DNA of 33,123 bases from contig JAGXIE010000020.1 of NCBI GenBank assembly GCA_024635765.1, positions 1-33,123 of the forward strand. The letters run 5' to 3'. Made by a program: the position numbers and the translations under genes. Positions 1-8,945 of this stretch are shown piece after piece; within the stretch, counting starts at the first letter, position 1; each line of letters starts with the position of its first letter. This stretch comes from Flavobacteriaceae bacterium (GTDB lineage: Bacteria > Bacteroidota > Bacteroidia > Flavobacteriales > Flavobacteriaceae). Below the pieces are notes generated by a model. The model worked only from the letters and a program-made list of their open reading frames with translations, was not told where the DNA came from and ran no database searches.

Positions 1-1134
1 ACCAGTTAAGACTCCACCCTGGATTGCAGCACCTACGGCAACAACTTCATCAGGATTTACACCTTTACTTGGTGACTTTCCGAAGAACTTCTCAACGGCA
101 GATTGTACCGCAGGAATACGTGTTGATCCACCAACCAAGATAATTTCATCAATATCACTTTTTGAAAGTCCAGCAGCTTTTAAAGCTGTTTGGCATGGCT
201 CAATGGTACGTTTTACTAAATCATCAATCAATTGTTCAAATTTTGATCTTGTCAAAGTACGAACCAAGTGTTTAGGTCCGCTTGCAGTTGCTGTTACATA
301 TGGTAAGTTGATCTCTGTTTGAGCAGAAGATGACAATTCGATTTTAGCTTTTTCAGCAGCTTCTTTTAACCTTTGAAGTGCCATTGGGTCTTTACGCAAG
401 TCAATATCTTCTTCAGACTTAAACTCCTCTGCCAACCAATCAATTACTTTTTGGTCTACATCATCACCACCTAAATGGGTATCTCCGTCAGTTGCTAATA
501 CTTCAAAAACTCCATCACCTAATTCTAAAATAGAAACGTCATGTGTTCCTCCACCGAAGTCAAAAACCACTATTTTTTGGTCTTTACCTCTTTTGTCCAA
601 ACCGTAAGCCAATGCGGCAGCTGTTGGTTCGTTGATGATACGACGAACTTTCAAACCTGCAATCTCACCAGCTTCTTTTGTGGCTTGACGTTGTGAATCA
701 TTAAAATATGCAGGCACTGTGATAACTGCTTCAGTAACGGTAGTTCCTAAATAATCTTCAGCTGTTTTCTTCATTTTTTGAAGAATCATTGCAGACAATT
801 CTTGAGGTGTGTATAAACGACCATCGATATCTACACGAGGTGTATCGTTGTCACCTTTGACTACTTTGTATGGTACACGTTCTGCTTCTTTTTTAGATTC
901 AGAATATTTATTACCCATAAAACGTTTGACAGAATAAACTGTTTTTGTCGGGTTAGTCACTGCCTGACGCTTTGCTGGATCACCAACTTTAATTTCGCCT
1001 CCTTCTACAAAAGCGATAACAGATGGTGTAGTTCTTTTACCTTCTGCATTAGGGATAACAACTGGCTCGTTACCTTCCATTACCGAAACGCAAGAGTTGG
1101 TTGTCCCTAAATCGATTCCAATTATTTTACTCAT
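1..1134 (-). CDS. dnaK: Molecular chaperone DnaK (Hsp70), 5' part only
   Basis: The first 378 codons of an Hsp70 chaperone, cut by the left edge of the window. The reading frame begins at the ATG on the minus strand ending at 1134 and gives [20 protein letters not shown], the DnaK signature. Further ATPase-domain motifs follow in order: the [13 protein letters not shown] phosphate motif, the [12 protein letters not shown] region and [13 protein letters not shown] near the cut. The end of the nucleotide-binding domain, the linker and the substrate-binding domain lie outside the window. DnaK folds cytoplasmic proteins in an ATP cycle with DnaJ and GrpE, neither of which is seen here. The gene is divergent from the lipoprotein gene at 1305. 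The 170-bp space between them holds repeated TGTCA/TGACA half-sites (see 1185-1227) that could be its stress-response control region. Identity is certain; regulation is inferred. Confidence 0.98.
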   Translation of the reverse strand, partial: MSKIIGIDLGTTNSCVSVMEGNEPVVIPNAEGKRTTPSVIAFVEGGEIKVGDPAKRQAVTNPTKTVYSVKRFMGNKYSESKKEAERVPYKVVKGDNDTPRVDIDGRLYTPQELSAMILQKMKKTAEDYLGTTVTEAVITVPAYFNDSQRQATKEAGEIAGLKVRRIINEPTAAALAYGLDKRGKDQKIVVFDFGGGTHDVSILELGDGVFEVLATDGDTHLGGDDVDQKVIDWLAEEFKSEEDIDLRKDPMALQRLKEAAEKAKIELSSSAQTEINLPYVTATASGPKHLVRTLTRSKFEQLIDDLVKRTIEPCQTALKAAGLSKSDIDEIILVGGSTRIPAVQSAVEKFFGKSPSKGVNPDEVVAVGAAIQGGVLTG

Positions 1135-1184
1135 GATTTATATGTTATTGTGTTGAATATTAATTTTTAATTTCTCTTACTATA

Positions 1185-1227
1185 TGTCAATGATTATGCC
1201 ATGACAAAAAATATGACATGATGTCAT
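1185..1227 (-). promoter_or_regulatory. TGTCA/TGACA repeat cluster upstream of dnaK
   Basis: Four half-sites lie in 43 bp: TGTCA at 1185-1189, ATGACA at 1201-1206, ATGACAT at 1213-1219 and ATGTCAT at 1221-1227. The last two form a 15-bp palindrome around one G. Read on the minus strand towards dnaK, the order is TGTCA, T-rich run, GTC, 13 nt, TGACA. The same arrangement occurs upstream of the outer-membrane protein gene at 20859-20891. A stress-regulator binding site or an unusual promoter is plausible; this is inference from position and repetition. Confidence 0.45.
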
Positions 1228-1304
1228 TTTTTTATATTCTTAACAATATCTGAATAAACAATAATTAATATTTGTAGTATATTTAACATCTAAAAATATA
1301 TTTT

Positions 1305-1805
1305 ATGAAAAAATTACTGTCATTGCTTTGTCTATTGGTATTAATCACAGCCTGCGAAGGAGACCAAGGTCCTCCAGGACCTCCAGGACCTCCAGGCTCA
1401 GATGGTGGACTCCTTGTCTCTGGTGCTTTTGAAATAGAAATCGACTTTAATGCCAATAATAATTACGAATTTGTAGAACCTTATGGTTTTGATGTCTTTC
1501 CTGCTGACGTAACGCTGGTTTATATTCGATGGGAAGTAATCGATGGTCAAGAAATCTGGCGTTTAATTCCTCAAAATGTGATATTCCAAGAAGGAACACT
1601 CATTTATAATTATGATTTCACCCAAGAGGATGTTCGTTTCTTTTTAGATGGCACAATTGACTTTGGAATATTGGATTCTTCTTATACGCAAAATCAAGTC
1701 TTTAGAGTGGTGGTGGTTCCTGCTGATAATGTAGATGGTATAGATATTTCTGATTTCAACACCGTAATGGATATGAATGGAATTGAGAGTTTTACCAAGA
1801 AATAA
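1305..1805 (+). CDS. Collagen-like lipoprotein
   Basis: A 166-residue predicted lipoprotein. Residues 1-17 are a short signal peptide ending in the lipobox LITAC, so the mature protein should start at Cys17 and be lipid-anchored. Immediately after it comes a short Gly-X-Y tract (GDQGPPGPPGPPGSDGG, about residues 19-35), which reads like a miniature collagen segment. The rest is acidic and rich in aromatic and beta-forming residues, with no motif I recognise. Flavobacterial genomes contain lipoproteins of this kind with unknown roles. The gene stands alone: divergent from dnaK and followed by a clear terminator at 1826-1855. The start is well placed, since the signal peptide begins at the ATG. 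The function is unknown. Confidence 0.85.
   Translation: MKKLLSLLCLLVLITACEGDQGPPGPPGPPGSDGGLLVSGAFEIEIDFNANNNYEFVEPYGFDVFPADVTLVYIRWEVIDGQEIWRLIPQNVIFQEGTLIYNYDFTQEDVRFFLDGTIDFGILDSSYTQNQVFRVVVVPADNVDGIDISDFNTVMDMNGIESFTKK
1371..1397 (+). repeat. 9-bp tandem repeat (CCTCCAGGA x3) encoding Gly-Pro-Pro
   Basis: Two perfect copies of CCTCCAGGA (1371-1379, 1380-1388) and a third differing only in its last base (1389-1397) encode the Pro-Pro-Gly units of the lipoprotein. Because the unit is nine bases, copy-number change would lengthen or shorten the tract without breaking the frame. Confidence 0.85.
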
Positions 1806-1825
1806 AGCATGCCTAAATTATTAAT

Positions 1826-1855
1826 AAAAGTCCGGAAATAAGTTTCGGACTTTTT
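1826..1855 (+). terminator. Rho-independent terminator after the lipoprotein gene
   Basis: A nine-base-pair stem AAAAGTCCG (1826-1834) / CGGACTTTT (1846-1854) encloses an 11-nt loop and is followed by T residues. It lies 20 bp past the lipoprotein stop codon and ends that transcript before sdaA. The A-run on the other side means it could also work on the opposite strand. Confidence 0.85.
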
Positions 1856-1893
1856 GTTGCAATTATGTGAGAATCAATTTCTCTAACAAAATG

Positions 1894-1901
1894 TATATTT
1901 G
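1894..1901 (+). promoter_or_regulatory. -7 promoter element for sdaA
   Basis: TATATTTG matches the Bacteroidota -7 consensus TAnnTTTG exactly and sits 22 bp before the sdaA start codon. No TTG is seen at the expected -33 distance, so only the -7 half is supported. Confidence 0.45.
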
Positions 1902-1923
1902 TCGCACTAAATCAATTGAATAA

Positions 1924-3348
1924 ATGGAGTGTATTTCGGTGTTTGACATGTTAAAGATTGGTGTTGGACCTTCAAGTTCACACACCCTAGGTCCTTGGCG
2001 TGCAGCTGAACGTTGGCTAAAAGAATTAAAAACCAATAACAAGTTTGACAAGGTCGAAAAAATAACTATTGACCTATACGGTTCACTTTCGCTTACTGGA
2101 AAAGGTCACGCCACAGATTATGCAGTAATGCTGGGTTTGTGTGGAGCTAATCCGGAAAGCATTCCAACGGAAAGTATTGATATTATTATTGCTTCCATAA
2201 AAAACACCCATACATTAATGTTGAACAATGAATTTCCTTTGACATTCAATCCGACAACAGATATTGTATTCAATAAAAAATTCTTGCCTTTTCATTCGAA
2301 TGGAATCAAGTTTACCGCAACCATTGAGGGACGAAAAACGAGTTCCACATTTTACTCCATCGGTGGTGGTTTTGTAGTAAAAGAGGAACGCAAAAATTCA
2401 AAACGCAACAAAGAGATTTTCAATAACACATTTCCTTACCCTGTCAAATTAGGAACTGAATTGCTATCATATTGTAAAGAATTAAATCTTCCAATTTCTA
2501 GCGTGGTTTTAGAAAACGAAAAATCAATTAGAGATCTGGAGACTATTGATTTTGAGCTGCAACGCATTTGGAACACGATGTTGGAATGCATGTATATCGG
2601 TTGTCATACGGAGGGAAACTTACCAGGTGGATTAAATGTAAGGCGTCGTGCTTTTGACATGCACCAAAACCTTAAAGGTGAAATTGCTTATGAGTTGCCA
2701 CAGGAATGGTTGATAAGCATTAGAAAAACTGAAGTAAAGTTTCGTCAAATCTTAAAATGGGTCAGTTGTTTTGCGCTTTCGGTTAATGAAGTCAATGCTT
2801 CACTTGGAAGAGTTGTTACTGCACCAACCAATGGAAGTGCTGGTGTGATCCCAGCCGTTTTGATGTATTATATGGTCATTGAAAATCATGAAGCCGATTT
2901 TGAACATATTAAAAAATTCTTATTAGTCGCTGGAGAAATTGGAAGCATCTTTAAAAAGGGCGCCACAATTTCAGCAGCAATGGGAGGTTGTCAGGCAGAA
3001 ATCGGTGTCTCGTCAGCGATGGCGGCAGGTGCTTTATGCGAATTGTTAGGTGGCACACCCGAACAGGTACTGGTCGCGGCTGAAATCGCAATGGAACATC
3101 ATCTTGGAATGACCTGTGATCCCATTGGTGGTTTGGTACAAATTCCTTGTATAGAAAGAAACGCTATGGGAGCGATTAAAGCGATAAATGCAACTGAACT
3201 AGCTCTGGATACGGACCCTAATAATGTAAAAGTGCCTTTAGACAAAGTTGTTCAGACAATGTGGGAGACTGCAAAAGACATGAACTCTAAATATAAGGAA
3301 ACCTCCGAAGGCGGTTTGGCGGTTGGTGTACATATGTCAGATTGTTAG
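1924..3348 (+). CDS. sdaA: L-serine ammonia-lyase (iron-sulfur L-serine dehydratase)
   Basis: A 474-residue single-chain L-serine dehydratase converting L-serine to pyruvate and ammonia with a [4Fe-4S] cluster. The N-terminal beta domain opens with the family motif [15 protein letters not shown] (about 13-27). The alpha domain carries the cluster cysteines Cys356 (MGGCQAEIG), Cys398 (MTCDPIGG) and Cys409 ([11 protein letters not shown]). Their 42 and 11 residue spacings fit the family. The last residue of the protein is also a cysteine (HMSDC), which corresponds to the C-terminal tail cysteine reported to complete the cluster in the Legionella enzyme. Beta and alpha domains are fused, as usual for this subtype. 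It is a single-gene unit between a terminator upstream and the SGNH operon downstream. The ATG at 1924 gives the expected N-terminus. Confidence 0.96.
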   Translation: MECISVFDMLKIGVGPSSSHTLGPWRAAERWLKELKTNNKFDKVEKITIDLYGSLSLTGKGHATDYAVMLGLCGANPESIPTESIDIIIASIKNTHTLMLNNEFPLTFNPTTDIVFNKKFLPFHSNGIKFTATIEGRKTSSTFYSIGGGFVVKEERKNSKRNKEIFNNTFPYPVKLGTELLSYCKELNLPISSVVLENEKSIRDLETIDFELQRIWNTMLECMYIGCHTEGNLPGGLNVRRRAFDMHQNLKGEIAYELPQEWLISIRKTEVKFRQILKWVSCFALSVNEVNASLGRVVTAPTNGSAGVIPAVLMYYMVIENHEADFEHIKKFLLVAGEIGSIFKKGATISAAMGGCQAEIGVSSAMAAGALCELLGGTPEQVLVAAEIAMEHHLGMTCDPIGGLVQIPCIERNAMGAIKAINATELALDTDPNNVKVPLDKVVQTMWETAKDMNSKYKETSEGGLAVGVHMSDC

Positions 3349-3532
3349 AAAATTTACAATATTATTCACAGTACAAACTTTTTTGACGTTTGAAAAATAA
3401 CCAGGTCTAAAACGAAATAATCTCCATATCTATTGCAACAAACCTTTTGTAGGAATTTGGTAATTATTTTTTAGTATTGATTTTTACAGTATATTTCGAG
3501 TGTCAAAACTTAACCAGTTGTTATAGTACTAA

Positions 3533-4999
3533 ATGAAGTATTCTCCCTTCAAAATATGCTTATATATCCTACTAACTCTGTTGGTGTTATTCGGAATAAC
3601 TTATATAAGCGATTCTAAAATACTCGATAGCGGAAAATACCAAGAAGGCTTTTTTATAGGTGGCTTCACGATTAAATATCCAAAATCAAGTACTTTTTTA
3701 GAGCAACGGACTGTTGACAAATCCAAAGTAGAATCGATGGATAGTATCATTGAAAATATTGAAAAGCTTGTAAAGAATATCAATAAAACAGACAATAATG
3801 AGATAATTCCTGATTTCAGCAAAATTGACACTTCCAAAGTTCAACGTATCAGTTATCCAAAGAACCACGCGGCATTTATTGTTCAATTGCGAGATGCTTT
3901 GAAGATCAGCCAATGTCGCATCATACATTATGGCGATTCTCAATTAGAAGGCGATCGCATTTCGGCATATTTAAGAAATCGTTTGCAAGGGCTTTATGGT
4001 GGAAGTGGCCCTGGATTTGTTCCTATAGTTCAAGTATATCAGCAAATCAGTGCCAAGGTCACACCTTCCAATAACTGGACGCGTCATGCTTATTTTGACC
4101 CAACACAAGAAAAATTTCCACATAAAAAATATGGTGCATATTCCTCTTTATCACGATTTACGCCTTTTTATGAATCTCTGGACAGTTTACAGCTCGACAC
4201 TTTAAAGGTAAAAAAAGCAAGTATTCAGATTGGTACTCCTGAAAAACCATATGGTCTCTTAAAGAAATTCAATAAAATTGGATTACACTACGGAAATTCA
4301 GTAACTCCTACAACTGTTAGAGTTTACAACGATGGTAATTTGATTAAAAATGAAATGCTCATAAATGATGGCAATTATCATAAATTGAATATAGAATTAT
4401 CTGCAACACCATCCGATCTCATTATCGAATTGGAAAGTAAAATAAGTCCAGATTTCTATGGCCTGACCTTGGACGGCAGCAGCGGAATAAGTCTAGACAA
4501 TGTTGCTATGCGAGGCTCATCAGGAACCATTTTTGCAGGTACCGATGGTACCAATTTTCAACAAATGTACCAGCAATTACAACCAAAACTTTTAATTTTT
4601 CAGTATGGAGGAAATTCTGTTCCATATATAAAAGACTCTACGGAAGTAAAAGAATATGCAGATTATTTAAAGAATCATATCAATTGGGTTAAAAGAAAGA
4701 GTAATAACGCCCAAATCATTTTCATTGGTCCATCTGATATGACAACCACTGAAAACGGCCAACTGAAAACTTATACACTTCTACCCTATTTAAATAAATC
4801 CTTGAAACAAATGTGCCTAGAAAATGGTGTTGCTTTTTGGAGTATGTATGATGCCATGGGTGGCAAAAACTCCATGAAGTACTGGGTAGATCAAGGACTG
4901 GCAGCGAATGATTACACACACTTTTCTTCCTCAGGAACCAAAATCATTTCCGAATTGTTCTTTTTGGCTCTGTATTTAGATATAACTGATATAAAATGA
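3533..4999 (+). CDS. SGNH/GDSL-like protein, membrane-anchored, of an O-acetylation operon
   Basis: A 488-residue protein with an N-terminal membrane anchor (about 9-26) and a long polar stretch before an SGNH hydrolase-like domain. Block I is IIHYGDSQLEGD, with the nucleophile at Ser136. Block II is the Gly in VAMRGSSGTIF, block III the Asn in FQYGGNSVPY, and block V DYTHFSSSGT, giving Asp460 and His463. All four catalytic blocks are present, so it is probably active. It heads a tight three-gene operon: its stop overlaps the next start by 4 bp and the last gene is an MBOAT acyltransferase. By analogy with AlgI/AlgJ/AlgX and PatA/PatB, the MBOAT passes acetyl groups across the inner membrane and the SGNH proteins place them on, or remove them from, a periplasmic glycan. 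The polysaccharide is not identifiable from the sequence. Confidence 0.82.
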   Translation: MKYSPFKICLYILLTLLVLFGITYISDSKILDSGKYQEGFFIGGFTIKYPKSSTFLEQRTVDKSKVESMDSIIENIEKLVKNINKTDNNEIIPDFSKIDTSKVQRISYPKNHAAFIVQLRDALKISQCRIIHYGDSQLEGDRISAYLRNRLQGLYGGSGPGFVPIVQVYQQISAKVTPSNNWTRHAYFDPTQEKFPHKKYGAYSSLSRFTPFYESLDSLQLDTLKVKKASIQIGTPEKPYGLLKKFNKIGLHYGNSVTPTTVRVYNDGNLIKNEMLINDGNYHKLNIELSATPSDLIIELESKISPDFYGLTLDGSSGISLDNVAMRGSSGTIFAGTDGTNFQQMYQQLQPKLLIFQYGGNSVPYIKDSTEVKEYADYLKNHINWVKRKSNNAQIIFIGPSDMTTTENGQLKTYTLLPYLNKSLKQMCLENGVAFWSMYDAMGGKNSMKYWVDQGLAANDYTHFSSSGTKIISELFFLALYLDITDIK

Positions 5000-6291
5000 A
5001 ATACACCCTATATATAATCTTTACATTGGTGTCCTTGAATCTTTCCGCACAGCGCTATGCATTGGATAGTTTAAAGCCGTTTATTGAAAACCTAGTCAAC
5101 TACGAAGCCAACACTTTCAAATTGGCTTCAGAATCACCGGCTTTTGAGCAGTTTTTTGCTAAACTGGATTCTGTGTATAGCGGTAACCAAAAAAAACTAC
5201 ATATTTTTCATATTGGAGGATCGCATATCCAAGCGGATATCTATTCCAACAAAATAAGAACATACCTTCAAAATACCAACGAACTATCACAAGGTCAACG
5301 TGGTTTTGTGTTTCCGTATCATTTGGCACACACAAACAATCCAAGCAACTATCGTATTTCAGCTAAAAGAGACCTGTGGCAAGGCTATCGCAGTTCTGTG
5401 AGAAAGGACAGCATTGCTTGGGGTTTATCTGGTGTGACTGCGGCATTCAGAATGTATCAAGATACGGTTTATTTGAAGTCAAATCATAAGAATTATACCA
5501 ACCGTCCTTATGATTTCAATCGGATGCGTGTGTTTTACAACACTTGGAAGAATGACTATAATTTGGCGATTCTAGATAGCAGTCTGGTCATTTCGGACAC
5601 TTTGAATAACGATAAAATGTATCGTGAATTTCGTTTCAACCGACCAGTGGATTCTGTCGCGTTCCGAATTCGTTTGAAAGACACAACCATCACTAATCCT
5701 GAATTTACATTGATGGGCATCGAATTCTTAAATGAAAACCCGGGCATTGAATATACAAGTATTGGAGTCAATGGCGGAAGTTTTGATTATTACAAACGTG
5801 CTGCTTATTTCGAAAAACAACTAGAAATTTATAATCCGGATCTTTTCATCATTTCTATTGGAACGAATGATGCTTATATGCCAAAATCTCAATTTAAAGC
5901 TGAAAAATTTCGGGAAAACTATGAAGCTTTCATCCAAATGATTCAACGTGTAAATCAAGATTGTGCTATTTTGTTGACAGTTCCCAATGATGATTATTAT
6001 CGAAGAAGATATCAGAATCCAAATACAGCAATTCAACAGGAAATAATCATGGAGTTAGCTCGAAAATATCACATGGCAGTTTGGGATTTTTACGAGGTTA
6101 TGGGTGGATTGGGTTCTTCCAATAAATGGTATCAAAAGAAGTTAATGCCTCGAGACCGAATTCATTTTACGTTTTTAGGCTACAGCATAAAGGCTGATTT
6201 ATTCATGGATGCCATGATCGATGCATGGTCAAACAGTACTAAACGCAACAAAGAGGAATTGTTAAAACATTATCACAATTTGGATGAATAG
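4996..6291 (+). CDS. Second SGNH/GDSL-like protein of the O-acetylation operon, periplasmic
   Basis: A 431-residue protein with a cleavable signal peptide (cleavage expected after LNLSAQ, about residue 19). The SGNH fold is recognisable. Block I is FHIGGSHIQAD, where the usual GDS is GGS but the nucleophile Ser76 remains. A central GVNGGSF supplies block II, LFIISIGTNDAYMP supplies block III, and DRIHFTFLGY supplies Asp387 and His390. It differs from the first SGNH protein in being secreted rather than anchored. It overlaps both neighbours (4 bp upstream, 8 bp downstream), which suggests translational coupling and equal dosage. Having two different SGNH proteins with one MBOAT resembles alginate O-acetylation, where AlgJ and AlgX both work with AlgI. 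The role is inferred from context; the fold assignment is firm. Confidence 0.82.
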   Translation: MKYTLYIIFTLVSLNLSAQRYALDSLKPFIENLVNYEANTFKLASESPAFEQFFAKLDSVYSGNQKKLHIFHIGGSHIQADIYSNKIRTYLQNTNELSQGQRGFVFPYHLAHTNNPSNYRISAKRDLWQGYRSSVRKDSIAWGLSGVTAAFRMYQDTVYLKSNHKNYTNRPYDFNRMRVFYNTWKNDYNLAILDSSLVISDTLNNDKMYREFRFNRPVDSVAFRIRLKDTTITNPEFTLMGIEFLNENPGIEYTSIGVNGGSFDYYKRAAYFEKQLEIYNPDLFIISIGTNDAYMPKSQFKAEKFRENYEAFIQMIQRVNQDCAILLTVPNDDYYRRRYQNPNTAIQQEIIMELARKYHMAVWDFYEVMGGLGSSNKWYQKKLMPRDRIHFTFLGYSIKADLFMDAMIDAWSNSTKRNKEELLKHYHNLDE

Positions 6292-7942
6292 GCTTTATGA
6301 CATCTTTAAGTTTTCGGAAGAAGTTCCGTTGATATTCACCCAAGCGAACTTTTGGATTTTCTTTGCTGTCGCCTATTTCTTATTTGCGCTTTGCTATAAA
6401 AAAATTGCCTTACGTAACTCCTATTTGTTCCTCATCTCTTTGTTCTTTTACTATAAGACGAGCGGATTTTTCATCGGAATTTTGATATTCAGCACACTTG
6501 TAGATTTCATAATTGGGAGAAACATCTACAATAGTGAGAATAATGTAAAGCGTTATGTATTAGTGACCTTGAGCGTAGTGATAAACCTATCAGTGCTGTG
6601 CTATTTTAAATACGCTTATTTCTTTACCGATTCCTTTAACATGCTGTTTCATACTAACTATGAAGTGGTAAATTGGTTGGCACATTGGGGAAACAGTTTT
6701 AATCATCAGAATTATTTCACGGTCGATAAAATCATTCTACCGGTTGGAATTTCGTTTTATACCTTTCAGACCATAAGTTATAGCGTCGATATTTTCAGAC
6801 GAAAATTGAAGCCATTGAACTCCATTCTCGATTTCGGTTTTTATGTGAGTTTCTTTCCACAATTAGTTGCAGGACCTATTGTGCGTGCCGAAAGTTTTGT
6901 GCCACAAATTTCGAAACCCACAATCCTTACTAAAGCTGATTTTGATGCTGGTACATTTATGATTTTAAAAGGTCTCATTAAGAAGATGATTTTTGCCGAT
7001 TTTATTGCGATGCACTTTCTAGACCGCGTGTTTGATGCTCCCGAAATGTTTTCTGGTTTTGCCAATGTTATGGCGATGATTGGCTATTCGCTACAAATCT
7101 ATGGTGATTTTTCTGGTTACACTGATATTGCCATCGGTTTAGCATTACTAATGGGCTTCAAGCTCCCTATCAACTTTAATTCACCCTACAAAGCGACCAA
7201 CGCAGGCGAATTCTGGAAGCGATGGCACATCTCGCTATCTACTTGGCTACGGGATTATCTCTATATTCCTTTGGGTGGGAATCGACAAGGCACCACAGCA
7301 TCTTATATTATTTTAAGCATCATTGTTCTGGGTTCATTATACGCCTTCCAAAACCTCTATTTGGTATTTGGTGTATTGTCTTTAGCGCTGTTCATCTTTG
7401 TTCTATCATTATTCAATAGCAACGTTAAAAATCAAATCAACACCAACATCAACCTGATGCTAACAATGCTTATTGGTGGCCTGTGGCATGGTGCTTCTTG
7501 GAAGTTCGTCATTTGGGGAGGGCTAAACGGTTTGGGAATAGTCGTTTATAAATATTGGCGGAAGATAAGCCCTTGGGAAAGTAATAACCAATGGTATGCA
7601 CATTGGTGGAAAATCATAATCACACTCACCTTCATTACCTTTACTCGTATTTACTTTAGAGGTGAAAGCATGGATCATATTGCACGTTGGTACAACCAGG
7701 TCGCTAACCACATGGACTGGCAGTACGCTTGGGATATTCTTGTGCATTACCAATTGGTCTTTTGGGTGATGCTTATAGGTTATGTAACGCATTGGTTGCC
7801 ACAGCTCATGAAAGACCGCATTGAGAGTTTATATGCCAATAGTCCAGTTGCTATAAAGATAGTTATAGCAGCAGGTACAGGTGTTTTATGCTATCAAGCC
7901 TTCTCAACAGATTTTCAGCCGTTTATCTATTTTCAGTTCTAG
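6284..7942 (+). CDS. MBOAT family O-acyltransferase (AlgI-like)
   Basis: A 552-residue polytopic inner-membrane protein of the membrane-bound O-acyltransferase family. Signature segments are YVSFFPQLVAGPIVRA (about 187-202), YGDFSGYTDIAIG (273-285), FWKRWHISLSTWLRDYLYIP (310-329, His315) and GGLWHGASW (398-406, His402). His402 matches the family's near-invariant catalytic histidine. The protein should carry an acyl group, normally acetyl, through the membrane to the partner SGNH proteins encoded just upstream; the 8-bp overlap supports co-translation. Odd point: about 65 residues separate GGNR (331-334) from LWHG, and this stretch contains two extra hydrophobic segments (about 340-378). In AlgI-like proteins known to me these motifs are much closer. 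Alternative targets include peptidoglycan, exopolysaccharide or LPS. Confidence 0.92.
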   Translation: MNRLYDIFKFSEEVPLIFTQANFWIFFAVAYFLFALCYKKIALRNSYLFLISLFFYYKTSGFFIGILIFSTLVDFIIGRNIYNSENNVKRYVLVTLSVVINLSVLCYFKYAYFFTDSFNMLFHTNYEVVNWLAHWGNSFNHQNYFTVDKIILPVGISFYTFQTISYSVDIFRRKLKPLNSILDFGFYVSFFPQLVAGPIVRAESFVPQISKPTILTKADFDAGTFMILKGLIKKMIFADFIAMHFLDRVFDAPEMFSGFANVMAMIGYSLQIYGDFSGYTDIAIGLALLMGFKLPINFNSPYKATNAGEFWKRWHISLSTWLRDYLYIPLGGNRQGTTASYIILSIIVLGSLYAFQNLYLVFGVLSLALFIFVLSLFNSNVKNQINTNINLMLTMLIGGLWHGASWKFVIWGGLNGLGIVVYKYWRKISPWESNNQWYAHWWKIIITLTFITFTRIYFRGESMDHIARWYNQVANHMDWQYAWDILVHYQLVFWVMLIGYVTHWLPQLMKDRIESLYANSPVAIKIVIAAGTGVLCYQAFSTDFQPFIYFQF

Positions 7943-8062
7943 AAGGAATTTCAGACAAAGTAATCTCGATTTTAAATTCTAAAAATCCATCATATGTAAA
8001 ATCAGTATGGTCTAACATATCTAAAATAATCTCCCTATTTTTACAACATCAAACAAAAATAT

Positions 8063-8881
8063 ATGTCAGTAGCTAAAAATGATTATAAACGAATTACGGT
8101 AAAAACCTTGGTGGATATGAAATCCAGAGGCGAAAAAATATCCATGCTCACTGCATATGATTACACGATGGCGAAAATTGTGGATGGCGCCGGGGTAGAT
8201 GTTATATTAGTTGGTGATTCTGCTAGTAACGTCATGGCTGGTCATGAAACGACATTACCAATCACGCTGGACCAAATGATCTATCATGCTGCTGGTGTGG
8301 TGCGCGCAATTAATCGTTCTTTAGTAGTAGTGGATTTACCTTTTGGAAGTTACCAAAGTGATCCAAAGGAAGCCTTGCGTTCTGCCATTCGAATTATGAA
8401 AGAAAGTGGAGGCCATGCTGTAAAATTGGAAGGTGGTAAAGAAGTAAAAGAATCAATCAAAAGAATATTGAATGCTGGAATTCCAGTTATGGGACATTTG
8501 GGACTAACACCTCAATCCATATACAAGTTCGGTACATATACAGTAAGGGCCAAAGAAGAGGAAGAAGCAGAAAAACTTAAAGAAGATGCTATTTTACTAG
8601 AAAAAATGGGGTGCTTTGCAATTGTTCTCGAAAAGATTCCAGCTAAATTGGCAAAAGAAGTAGCACAAAGTGTCAGTATTCCAATTATTGGTATTGGTGC
8701 TGGTAATGGTGTAGACGGCCAAGTTCTAGTATTACATGATATGTTGGGAATGACCTATGAATTTCAACCGCGTTTCTTACGTCGATACATGAATCTATAT
8801 GAAGAGATGACCACTTCAATCGGACAATACGTAAAAGATGTAAAAGAGGTAAACTTTCCTAGTGAGGAAGAGCAGTATTAG
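8063..8881 (+). CDS. panB: 3-methyl-2-oxobutanoate hydroxymethyltransferase
   Basis: A 272-residue PanB, the first committed step of pantothenate (vitamin B5/CoA) synthesis: it adds a hydroxymethyl group from 5,10-methylene-tetrahydrofolate to 2-oxoisovalerate, giving ketopantoate. The family's metal and substrate residues can be placed: Asp52 in [12 protein letters not shown], Asp91 in [10 protein letters not shown], Lys121 and Glu123 in VKLEGG, and the catalytic Glu190 in VLEKIP. Length and motif order are normal. It acts in the cytoplasm as a homodecamer in studied species. The next conserved partner, the RluA-type synthase, follows after a small S23-like gene that separates the pair. No other pan genes are seen. 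The ATG at 8063 gives a standard N-terminus. Confidence 0.97.
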   Translation: MSVAKNDYKRITVKTLVDMKSRGEKISMLTAYDYTMAKIVDGAGVDVILVGDSASNVMAGHETTLPITLDQMIYHAAGVVRAINRSLVVVDLPFGSYQSDPKEALRSAIRIMKESGGHAVKLEGGKEVKESIKRILNAGIPVMGHLGLTPQSIYKFGTYTVRAKEEEEAEKLKEDAILLEKMGCFAIVLEKIPAKLAKEVAQSVSIPIIGIGAGNGVDGQVLVLHDMLGMTYEFQPRFLRRYMNLYEEMTTSIGQYVKDVKEVNFPSEEEQY

Positions 8882-8884
8882 ATG

Positions 8885-8932
8885 AGACTTGTTAGACAGG
8901 TTAGACTTTGTTAGACTATAAGATTTTTAGAT
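8885..8932 (+). repeat. Left arm of inverted AGAC repeat array flanking the S23-like gene
   Basis: AGAC or AGAT recurs at 8885, 8894, 8903, 8913, 8921 and 8929, giving an 8-10 bp period with GTT often preceding each unit (GTTAGAC at 8891, 8900 and 8910). It starts four bases after the panB stop codon. The mirror-image array at 9297-9336 has the same motif in reverse complement, so the two arms could pair around the gene between them. Confidence 0.8.
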
Positions 8933-8945
8933 ACTATTTAGAGAT

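Noticed and set aside
1863-2051. 62-codon minus-strand open frame over the sdaA start
   Set aside because: It is antisense to the well-identified serine dehydratase and shows no recognisable protein.
7888-8076. 62-codon plus-strand open frame between the MBOAT gene and panB
   Set aside because: It overlaps the end of the MBOAT gene and the start of panB in another frame and has no coding character.
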